A stretch of 5,561 nt of DNA from an uncultured Parasphingopyxis sp. (lineage in GTDB: Bacteria; Pseudomonadota; Alphaproteobacteria; Sphingomonadales; Sphingomonadaceae). Shown here piece after piece: positions 1 through 5,279 of this stretch; the first letter of the stretch is position 1, and the number at the start of each line of letters is the position of its first letter. The DNA is taken from assembly GCA_905479515.1 (NCBI GenBank), contig CAJQMX010000190.1:1-5561 (forward strand). The letters run 5' to 3'. The notes beneath the pieces are model-generated. The model had not been told where the DNA came from and searched no databases. It worked only from the letters and a program-made list of their open reading frames with translations. Position numbers and translations under genes: made by a program.

Positions 1-780
1 CGGATGCCCCTCACAACCCATCTGGCCGACCGGGTTCGCGGATTTCTGAGCAATCCGGCCGAATGGGAAGGCTTTCCCGAAGATGTGGAAGAATGGCTTC
101 GCGTTCAGTCCGAAAAGTCCGTCCTGCCAAAGCCCGGCGAACTGCTGATCGAGACTTTCCCGCACGAGGATCGTCACTTCATGGTCTGCTATAGTTTCGA
201 GGGCTGGAACGCACACCAGTCGCTGGGCATGCTGATCACCCGGCGGATGGAAACGGCAGGACTGAAACCCATCGGCTTTGTCGCGAACGACTATAGCTTT
301 GCGACCTATTCGCTAGAGCGGGTTCGTGACCCTGCCCTACTCTTCTCTCCCGATATCCTTGAAGACGAATTTGTCGATTGGGTTCAGGGCAGCCACCTGC
401 TGAAACGCGCCTTTCGCGAGGTGGCGGTTATCGGCGGACTGGTCGAACGCCAGCATCCGGGCAAGCGCAAGACTGGCAAGCAGGTCACCTTCTCGACCGA
501 CCTGATCTACGATGTGCTGCGCCGCTATGAGCCCGATCATCTTTTGCTCAAGGCTGCATGGGCTGATGCGCGGACCAAGCTCACCGATGTCGGGCGGCTC
601 GCCAGCCTGCTCGACCGGGCAGCGCAGACGATGGTGCATGTCGATCTGCCGCGCGTGTCCCCGCTTGCCGTGCCCGTCCTCATCCTGATCGGGCGCGAAC
701 ATGTCGCGCAGGGCAGTGTCGATGACGCGCTGCTGATCGAGGCGGAAGCGCTGGCTGAAATCGCCATGAAACGGGCTTAA
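1..780 (+). CDS. lhr: Ligase-associated DEXH-box DNA helicase, Lhr family (C-terminal part, 5' end outside window)
   Basis: The last 259 or so codons of a large ATP-dependent DNA helicase of the Lhr-Core type (family TIGR04121), which acts in cytoplasmic DNA repair with an ATP-dependent ligase and two nucleases. The reading frame is open through base 1, so the ATG at 4 is almost certainly an internal Met: full-length members are around 800 residues and the motor motifs lie upstream. What is visible is the conserved Lhr C-terminal domain. Counting from the ATG at 4, the segments LLIETFPHEDRHFMVCY (about 47-63), GMLITRRMETAG (75-86), GFVANDYSF (91-99), KTGKQVTFSTDLIYDVLRRY (156-175), EPDHLLLKAA (176-185) and RVSPLAVPVLILIGRE (215-230) match my recollection of the family closely. 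The stop is TAA at 778-780 with no obvious terminator after it. The usual downstream partner, pdeM, is found only 4.5 kb away. Family assignment is strong; biochemical role is taken from the family. Confidence 0.93.
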   Translation, partial: RMPLTTHLADRVRGFLSNPAEWEGFPEDVEEWLRVQSEKSVLPKPGELLIETFPHEDRHFMVCYSFEGWNAHQSLGMLITRRMETAGLKPIGFVANDYSFATYSLERVRDPALLFSPDILEDEFVDWVQGSHLLKRAFREVAVIGGLVERQHPGKRKTGKQVTFSTDLIYDVLRRYEPDHLLLKAAWADARTKLTDVGRLASLLDRAAQTMVHVDLPRVSPLAVPVLILIGREHVAQGSVDDALLIEAEALAEIAMKRA

Positions 781-825
781 TTCTTCCGATTCGATCTATT
801 TGGTTGCGCTTTATCGGCTTTATTG

Positions 826-892
826 CGACATTTGTCGTTACGAAACGGTTTATCGACATTTGCCTGTCACTCGTCGAAACAGGGGCGACATT
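826..892. repeat. CGACATT repeat cluster containing a perfect palindrome, possible operator
   Basis: CGACATT occurs three times, at 826-832, 854-860 and 886-892 (28 and 32 bp apart). The first two extend to the identical 9-mer CGACATTTG, and each is followed by CGAAAC (841-846 and 875-880). The first copy is part of a perfect inverted repeat, CGACA-TT-TGTCG (826-837); the second has a looser partner TGTC at 865-868. Clustering in an intergenic region just upstream of a likely promoter suggests transcription-factor binding sites for the gene starting at 969. I do not recognise the motif as the alphaproteobacterial LexA box (GTTC-N7-GTTC) or another named operator. Repeats and palindrome are seen directly; the regulatory role is inferred. 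Confidence 0.45.
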
Positions 893-899
893 ACTGTAT

Positions 900-908
900 T
901 GCTAATCT
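900..908 (+). promoter_or_regulatory. Possible extended -10 promoter element for the gene at 969
   Basis: TGCTAATCT fits an extended -10 element (TGn followed by TAATCT, 4 of 6 matches to TATAAT). No good -35 hexamer lies 16-18 bp upstream, which extended -10 promoters can tolerate. It sits just downstream of the third CGACATT repeat. A start near 915 would give a leader of about 54 nt carrying a small hairpin (CCGCC at 922-926 with GGCGG at 935-939, 8-nt loop). The call rests on one motif match and is tentative. Confidence 0.25.
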
Positions 909-957
909 AACACACTCAAGTCCGCCCGATTCGAGGCGGGTCCAATCACATTGGTTC

Positions 958-962
958 AGGAG
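958..962 (+). promoter_or_regulatory. Ribosome binding site fixing the start at 969
   Basis: AGGAG lies 6 nt before the ATG at 969. It makes the ATG the start rather than the in-frame TTG at 951, because translation from 951 would run through the ribosome site and put six extra residues in front of the signal peptide. Confidence 0.75.
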
Positions 963-968
963 TGTATT

Positions 969-1373
969 ATGCTTACAAGAATATCCGCAAAAACCCGTCT
1001 CGTTCTTGCCGCCTTCGCGCTGCCCGCCGCTGGCCTGACCGTTATGGTCGCCCCCGCCGCCGCACAATCCGAAACGGTAAGCGCTCAGCAGCGCGCCGAG
1101 GCTCTCGTTGCCGCCATTAATGGTGGCGGTGGAGACCGATCACGCTGGGCGCGGGACAATTTCGTCACTGATGGCAACTACAGGATGCGTCTCCAGGAGC
1201 TCAACCAGCTCGCTCGCCGAACCGGCGAACTGACCCTTCTCAGTATCGCAGAAGCCGATAACGGCATGGTGGTCCGGGTTCGCGATGCAGACGGACGCAC
1301 CAAGGCGATCAGCGTGGTCATGGACGGCCGCCGGCCAGACCGTATTCGGGGGATCGGCATGCGCGGTATCTAG
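969..1373 (+). CDS. Small secreted protein of unknown function (134 aa)
   Basis: A Sec signal peptide is clear: a basic start (MLTRISAKTR), a hydrophobic stretch and an Ala-rich end, with likely cleavage after APAAA near residue 33. The mature part of about 100 residues has no cysteine and no membrane segment, so it is probably a soluble periplasmic or secreted protein. It opens with a helix (AEALVAAINGG) followed by a probable second helix (MRLQELNQLARRTGELTLLSI) and ends in strand-like repeats (MVVRVRDADGRTKAISVVMDG, broken here as VVRVRDADGR then AISVVMDG) and IRGIGMRGI. From memory this resembles the N-terminal region in front of some exported alphaproteobacterial serine hydrolases or S41 peptidases; here it stands alone. 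It has its own leader and a strong terminator after it, so it is probably monocistronic and not a decaying fragment. Function unknown. Confidence 0.8.
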   Translation: MLTRISAKTRLVLAAFALPAAGLTVMVAPAAAQSETVSAQQRAEALVAAINGGGGDRSRWARDNFVTDGNYRMRLQELNQLARRTGELTLLSIAEADNGMVVRVRDADGRTKAISVVMDGRRPDRIRGIGMRGI

Positions 1374-1394
1374 TCCGCCCTGCAATCCCCAACC

Positions 1395-1413
1395 GGTCGC
1401 CGCTCCAGCGACC
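1395..1413 (+). other. Small hairpin upstream of the terminator
   Basis: GGTCGC (1395-1400) and GCGACC (1408-1413) form a perfect 6-bp stem with a 7-nt loop, 22 nt after the stop codon of the small secreted protein and just before the terminator hairpin. It may protect the transcript 3' end, but could be a chance feature of GC-rich DNA. Confidence 0.3.
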
Positions 1414-1418
1414 AAGGC

Positions 1419-1473
1419 CAGCCGCCCGACCTGCGCAGCATGATAGCGTGTAGGCCGGGCGGCTGATTTTTTT
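1419..1473 (+). terminator. Rho-independent terminator after the small secreted protein
   Basis: CAGCCGCCCG (1419-1428) pairs perfectly with CGGGCGGCTG (1456-1465) and is followed by A and seven T (1467-1473). The pairing continues inward: after one A/C mismatch, 1430-1436 pairs with 1448-1454 (two G-T pairs), and after one bulged A, 1438-1439 pairs with 1446-1447, leaving a 6-nt loop. That gives 19 pairs in all. It should insulate the dipeptidase operon from the upstream gene. Confidence 0.85.
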
Positions 1474-1540
1474 GGCCGGGACATCCCAATAGAAGCGCGC
1501 TAGACTTGGCATTCACCATGAGAATAACAGGGGAAAAGCT
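1474..1540 (+). promoter_or_regulatory. Leader region of the dipeptidase operon
   Basis: Because a strong terminator ends at 1473, the promoter of the three-gene operon should lie in these 67 bp. I find no convincing -35/-10 pair: TTGG at 1472-1475 and TAGACT at 1501-1506 are too far apart for a normal spacer. AGGGGA at 1529-1534 is a good ribosome site, 6 nt before the ATG at 1541. The promoter location is inferred from the layout. Confidence 0.4.
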
Positions 1541-2752
1541 ATGCGGGCATTCGCGATCGGACTAGGCGCCACAGCATTGATGACGGGAAGCGCGGTCGTC
1601 CCGCTTATGGCACATGAGACGACCTCAGAGCCGCATGCCGTGCATGAGCGGCTGCTGACCCTCGACACCCATCTCGACACGCCGGTGCATTTCTCCCGCA
1701 ATGGCTGGAGCATGGCGGACCGGCACGATTATGCAACGGATGTTAGCCAGGTCGACATTCCCCGGATGGAAGAAGGCGGCCTCGATGGCGGCTTCTTTGT
1801 AATCTATACGCCGCATGGGGATTTGACCGCTGAAGGCTATGCCGCAGCGCGCGAAGCGGCGCTGACCCGGCAGCAGGATATTCTCGCCATGGCCGCTGCC
1901 AATGCCGGTCAGATCGAACTCGCCTATAGCGCAGATGATGCTGCGCGGATCTCGGCAGAAGGCAAACGGTTCGCCTATCAGAGCATCGAGAACAGCTACC
2001 CACTGGGCGAGGATATTTCCCTGCTCCAGACCTTCTACGACAATGGCGTCCGCATGGCCGGGCCTGTCCATTCGGCCGACAACCAGTTTGCCGACAGCGC
2101 GACCGGCAACGGTCGTTGGGGCGGCCTTAGCCCGGCAGGCCGCGAGCTGATCGCCGAGATGAACCGGCTCGGCATTGTGGTCGATGGGTCCCATTCCTCG
2201 GACGAGGCGTTCGACGATCTGTTAGAGCTTTCCGCTACACCCATCGTTCTTTCCCATTCGGGGCCCCGCGTCCTCAACGGCCATATGCGCAATCTGGGCG
2301 ATGACCGTATTCGCAGGCTCGCCGAAGCGGGCGGCGCGATATGCGTCAATTCGATTTTTCTTTCAGAACGCCGCTCGAATGAAGAGCGCGATGCGCTGGG
2401 CGAAAGGCTCGACGGACTGAACGCAATGAGCCCGGAAGAGCAGCGCGCGATCACTCTGGAACTGCGTGAACTGGATGCACGTGCACCGCGCGAGGCATCA
2501 ACCTTTGAAATGTATATGACGAGCCTGCTTCACCTGATCGAAGTGGCAGGCGTTGATCATGTCTGTTTCGGCGCGGATTGGGACGGCGGCGGCGGTGTTG
2601 AAGGCATGCGCGACATCACGGCGCTACCCATGGTCACAGCCCGACTGCTGGCTGCAGGGTATAGTGAAGAAGATCTGAGCAAGATGTGGAGCGGCAATGT
2701 GCTGCGGCTTTTGCGCGCAGCCGAGGACCATGCGGCCATGACCGCGCAGTAG
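1541..2752 (+). CDS. Exported peptidase family M19 dipeptidase (membrane/renal dipeptidase type)
   Basis: A binuclear zinc dipeptidase that hydrolyses dipeptides, in this family often including those with a D- or dehydro-amino acid at the second position. The 403-residue length is normal for bacterial exported members. Residues 1-24 form a signal peptide (likely cut after PLMA), so the enzyme should work in the periplasm. The metal site looks complete: H44 and D46 in LDTHLDTP, bridging E150 in SIENSYPLG, H218 in VVDGSHSS, H239 in LSHSGPR, and D346 in FGADWDGGGG. H177 in GPVHSADNQFADS matches the substrate-binding His region. A charged, helix-like segment (about 275-318) lies between H239 and D346. 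AGGGGA precedes the ATG by 6 nt. The next gene starts 9 bp after the stop, and its ribosome site overlaps this stop, which implies co-translation. Substrate unknown; family call very secure. Confidence 0.95.
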   Translation: MRAFAIGLGATALMTGSAVVPLMAHETTSEPHAVHERLLTLDTHLDTPVHFSRNGWSMADRHDYATDVSQVDIPRMEEGGLDGGFFVIYTPHGDLTAEGYAAAREAALTRQQDILAMAAANAGQIELAYSADDAARISAEGKRFAYQSIENSYPLGEDISLLQTFYDNGVRMAGPVHSADNQFADSATGNGRWGGLSPAGRELIAEMNRLGIVVDGSHSSDEAFDDLLELSATPIVLSHSGPRVLNGHMRNLGDDRIRRLAEAGGAICVNSIFLSERRSNEERDALGERLDGLNAMSPEEQRAITLELRELDARAPREASTFEMYMTSLLHLIEVAGVDHVCFGADWDGGGGVEGMRDITALPMVTARLLAAGYSEEDLSKMWSGNVLRLLRAAEDHAAMTAQ

Positions 2753-2761
2753 GAGTCAGCC

Positions 2762-3421
2762 ATGCTTCGCCCTGCAAGGTTTCTCACCGCCATCATGCTG
2801 CCGGTTTCCGTTGCCCACGCGGCGCCGGACCAGCGCGCCATTGCTGAGGGTCTCGATTCCGCGCTGGGTGCTGGCCGGACGCCGCCTGCAGCGGTTTCCA
2901 TCGAAAGCTGTGAAACGGTTCCCGGTCGGCCTGGCTATGACTGCACGTTCAGCATCAGCGAATGTTTCGACGGTGATACGCCGATCACCCCATGCGATGA
3001 TCCCGCCTATTCTCAGCGCGCCCTGTTCGTTGGCGGCGACAATGGCTGGCTGGCACTCGACATCCAATACTCATCCGAAACTGCACCGCATGTTCCGCTG
3101 GATCCTGCAGCCGCGGTCCTGAATGATCTCACGCCGCAATGGCTGGAAGGTTCCTGGAATTTCGACAATTGCGAAAATGACGGCGGGCTCACCTTTGATC
3201 GGGACGGGCAATATGCCGTGATGGGAGGCGTGGGACGCTGGGCACTTGCGGACAATATCCTGACCCTCACCCTGACCCATAGCATCGATGTTCAAACCTC
3301 TGCCGATCCTCACCCGATTGCACAGCCAGAGACAATCCGGTGGCAATTGGTTTGGCTGGGCCGAAATGTTGCTGACGTTGCGTTCGAAAATGGTGAAAAT
3401 CAGCATATAATCAGGTGCTGA
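2762..3421 (+). CDS. Exported six-cysteine protein with probable lipocalin-like C-terminal half
   Basis: 219 residues starting with a signal peptide (cleavage likely after AHA, residue 20). Cysteines at 50, 61, 68, 78, 137 and 219 are an even number and fit disulfides in the periplasm; the last one is the final residue. The first half (21-115) is Cys-rich with no family I recognise. The second half, from about 127, has the pattern WLEGSWNFDNC, LTFDRDGQYAVMGGVGRW and LADNILTLTLT, typical of small secreted beta-barrel, lipocalin-like proteins in which a Cys follows the GxW motif and a strand carries F-x-x-DG. TAGGAG, overlapping the upstream stop, is the ribosome site. It lies between a dipeptidase and an exporter, so it may bind or present their substrate, but that is inference. 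Existence as a gene is solid; function is unknown. Confidence 0.85.
   Translation: MLRPARFLTAIMLPVSVAHAAPDQRAIAEGLDSALGAGRTPPAAVSIESCETVPGRPGYDCTFSISECFDGDTPITPCDDPAYSQRALFVGGDNGWLALDIQYSSETAPHVPLDPAAAVLNDLTPQWLEGSWNFDNCENDGGLTFDRDGQYAVMGGVGRWALADNILTLTLTHSIDVQTSADPHPIAQPETIRWQLVWLGRNVADVAFENGENQHIIRC
3406..3411 (+). promoter_or_regulatory. Possible internal promoter (-10 TATAAT) before the transporter gene
   Basis: A perfect TATAAT lies in the last codons of the upstream gene, 29 bp before the transporter ATG at 3441. The hexamer 17 bp upstream (TTCGAA, 3383-3388) matches TTGACA at only three positions. If active, it would let the transporter be expressed apart from the dipeptidase. Such an AT-rich match stands out in GC-rich DNA but can arise by chance. 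Confidence 0.3.
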
Positions 3422-3440
3422 CGCCCGCTATAGGGCAGCC

Positions 3441-4853
3441 ATGAACGACGATACGGCAAGCTGGCGGGAGACCCTCGCCGATGGCCGCTGGCCGAGTTTC
3501 GCGCTGATAATGCTCGGTGTCTGGCTGCAAGCAGCGGACTCGCTGGTCACTGCGACGATCATGCCAAGCGTCGGTGTTGATCTGGACGGCTATGCCTGGT
3601 TCGGCTGGGCCACCTCCGGCTATCTTATTGGCGTCGTTGTCGCTGGCGCCTGTGCGGGGTGGCTTGCCGACAGAATCGGGCTGCGCCGCGCCATGGTCTC
3701 TTCCGGACTGTTCCTCGCGGCCGGTTGTGCTTTAAGCGCAGCCGGGCCCAACATCGCCAGCTTCATTGCCGGGCGCGTGGTTCAGGGAATCGGCGCAGGC
3801 TGGGTTCTTGGATTTTGTTTCGTAACCATCAATCTTGTATTCCCTGAACGCTTTCTCGTCCGCGTGTTCGCCGCTGCAACAGCGATCTGGGGTGTTGCGA
3901 CCTTTATCGGTCCGCTGATTGGTGGGCTGTTCGCAGATGGCGGAGACTGGCGCGGGGTCTTCTGGCTATTTGCGGTGCAAGCCCTGCTTTTCGCTTGGGC
4001 CGCTATGCACCTCGTGCCTGCGCATAAGGGACAGGACAGCGGCCCTGTCCCCGTTCCTCAACTGCTGCTGATTGCCGCTGGCATCTCGCTGTTATCGAGT
4101 GCGGGCGTCGTTGTGGAACCTGCAGTGCAAGCCGGGTTTGCAGTCTCCGGACTGACCTTGCTCGCGGCCTCGCTCATTGTCGATCGCCGCGCGGATTCAC
4201 GGCTCTTTCCGCGCCGCGCAGCCAATATCGGCACACTCGTCGGTGCGGCATATGCAACCTATTTCGCAACCATGGCGGGCGCCATCGGGTTCAGCATCTA
4301 TGCCCCGGCTATTCTGCAATTCACCAATGGGCTTTCAGCCCTGGAGGCCGGTTATGTCGTCGCGGCTGAAGCCGCTGCGTGGACGGCGGCGGCGTTGCTC
4401 GTTTCGGGCTCAGGACGACAGTGGAGATTGCGTTGGATCGTAATAGGCACGGCGATGATCCCCGCTGCCCTCGCGCTCCTTGCATTTTATCGGGCGAGCG
4501 GTCTGTTGCCGGTCATTATCGTCGGCGGCGCACTGCTCGGGGCCGGCTTCGGACTCCATTCAAGTTTCGCCAACCGGCTTGTCCTCGCCGATCTCGATGA
4601 AGGAGAAAGTGCGACGGGATCAAGCGGCATCGCAGCGATGCGCAATGCCGGAGGTGCAACGGGTGCCGCCATCGTTGGCATCGCCGCCAATCTTTCGGGC
4701 TTTGCCGAAGGGCCGGACACCCAATCGGTAGCAGCGGCTGGCTTCTGGATTTGTATGGTCGGGCTACCTTTTGGCATCGCCGGAGCATTCGCCGGGATAC
4801 GGCTCGTGATGCTCGCCCGGAAAGAAGGTATCTCTGCCAACTTGCCGGGCTAG
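3441..4853 (+). CDS. MFS transporter, DHA2 (14-helix) drug/metabolite exporter type
   Basis: A 470-residue inner-membrane carrier, probably a proton antiporter of the EmrB/QacA-like branch. Hydrophobic segments can be counted near 18-40, 55-75, 84-103, 107-131, 140-162, 172-191, 207-225, 230-248, 263-290, 300-322, 330-350, 354-375, 395-418 and 432-458, giving about 14. Family motifs: D33 in helix 1 (QAADSLVTATIMPSV); motif A GWLADRIGLRR (73-83); motif B RVVQGIGAG (112-120); motif C GPLIGG (157-162); and DWRGVFWL (169-176), typical of DHA2 proteins. The segment IYAPAILQFTNGLSALEAGY (286-305) matches the family's Q-x-x-x-G-x-S-x-x-x-A-G pattern. It begins 19 bp after the preceding stop, with AGGG 5 nt before the ATG, so it probably belongs to the dipeptidase operon, perhaps with its own internal promoter. 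The substrate cannot be told from sequence. It ends 9 bp from the stop of a convergent gene. Confidence 0.93.
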   Translation: MNDDTASWRETLADGRWPSFALIMLGVWLQAADSLVTATIMPSVGVDLDGYAWFGWATSGYLIGVVVAGACAGWLADRIGLRRAMVSSGLFLAAGCALSAAGPNIASFIAGRVVQGIGAGWVLGFCFVTINLVFPERFLVRVFAAATAIWGVATFIGPLIGGLFADGGDWRGVFWLFAVQALLFAWAAMHLVPAHKGQDSGPVPVPQLLLIAAGISLLSSAGVVVEPAVQAGFAVSGLTLLAASLIVDRRADSRLFPRRAANIGTLVGAAYATYFATMAGAIGFSIYAPAILQFTNGLSALEAGYVVAAEAAAWTAAALLVSGSGRQWRLRWIVIGTAMIPAALALLAFYRASGLLPVIIVGGALLGAGFGLHSSFANRLVLADLDEGESATGSSGIAAMRNAGGATGAAIVGIAANLSGFAEGPDTQSVAAAGFWICMVGLPFGIAGAFAGIRLVMLARKEGISANLPG

Positions 4854-4862
4854 TAAAGGCCT

Positions 4863-5231
4863 CTACCCGCTCGGATCACCGTCTTCAGCCGCCTGAATTT
4901 CGGCACCGCGCCGCTGCATATCATCGCCAACAAATTCAAGCTCAGCGCCGCAACGGGCAGCTGTTTGCTGAAGGTCCACGTTGGTCATGTCGCGCATCAC
5001 TGTTTCCAGTGGTGCCGTATAGTCGATCCCGCGTGCAGTCACCTTGCCGACAAAATACATCACCGAAGCCATTGCTTGCGACTCACTCATGGCATCGGAA
5101 TTTTGAGAGATGATGAGTGTGGCAGCAAGGCATTCAATATCTGATGCTTCGTCCGTCGCGACCTGAGCCCCGGCAAGCTGTGAAAAGACAAGCGCGGGAA
5201 GCGCGGCGGCGATCAAAGCCATTCTGTTCAT
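4863..5231 (-). CDS. Small exported two-cysteine protein of unknown function (122 aa)
   Basis: Start chosen at the ATG whose first base is 5231, because a strong ribosome site (GGGAGGG) lies 6 nt upstream and a signal peptide follows directly: MNRMALIAAALPALVFSQLA, with likely cleavage after AGA near residue 22. A longer frame upstream to 5339 would hide that signal and overlap pdeM. The mature protein of about 100 residues has two cysteines, C34 (DIECLAATLI) and C94 (AARCGAELEF), which could form one disulfide. It looks mostly helical, with segments such as ASVMYFVGKVTARG (55-68), and has an acidic C-terminus. Small helical secreted proteins of this style, with one Cys in an ECLAA-type helix, are familiar in sphingomonads, but I know of no function. 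It is convergent with the transporter (9 bp between stops) and divergent from pdeM (48 bp between starts). Confidence 0.83.
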   Translation of the reverse strand: MNRMALIAAALPALVFSQLAGAQVATDEASDIECLAATLIISQNSDAMSESQAMASVMYFVGKVTARGIDYTAPLETVMRDMTNVDLQQTAARCGAELEFVGDDMQRRGAEIQAAEDGDPSG

Positions 5232-5237
5232 CGAATT

Positions 5238-5244
5238 CCCTCCC
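5238..5244 (-). promoter_or_regulatory. Ribosome binding site deciding the start at 5231
   Basis: Read on the minus strand this is GGGAGGG, 6 nt before ATG. It is the strongest ribosome site in the window and rules out upstream in-frame starts for this gene. Confidence 0.8.
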
Positions 5245-5279
5245 GATAAAAACCTTGCCGCCCTCTCTAGGCTGGCCTT

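Noticed and set aside
951..968. TTG start at 951 for the small secreted protein
   Set aside because: The AGGAG ribosome site lies inside this extension and is correctly placed for the ATG at 969, which begins a normal signal peptide.
781..968. LexA-type SOS box before the small secreted protein
   Set aside because: I looked for GTTC-N7-GTTC or GAAC-N7-GAAC because of the repair-gene context, and neither is present in this gap.
823..1038. Plus-strand open frame of 71 codons across the helicase/secreted-protein gap
   Set aside because: It overlaps the repeat-rich regulatory region and the signal-peptide gene in another frame, has no ribosome site, and its product (rich in Ser, His, Pro, Arg) has no protein-like pattern.
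1625..2194. Minus-strand open frame of 189 codons
   Set aside because: It lies entirely inside the dipeptidase gene, whose catalytic residues are all present. Long antisense frames are expected in GC-rich codon usage.
2035..2454. Minus-strand open frame of 139 codons within the dipeptidase gene
   Set aside because: It is a shadow of the M19 coding strand; the product is Ser/Arg-rich and of low complexity, with no recognisable family.
4854..4862. AGGCCT palindrome between the convergent stops as a bidirectional terminator
   Set aside because: It is only a 6-bp palindrome with no loop and no T tract on either side.
4751..5113. Plus-strand open frame bridging the transporter end and the small minus-strand gene
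   Set aside because: It overlaps two better-supported genes, has no ribosome site, and its product is Arg/His/Gln-rich without family features.
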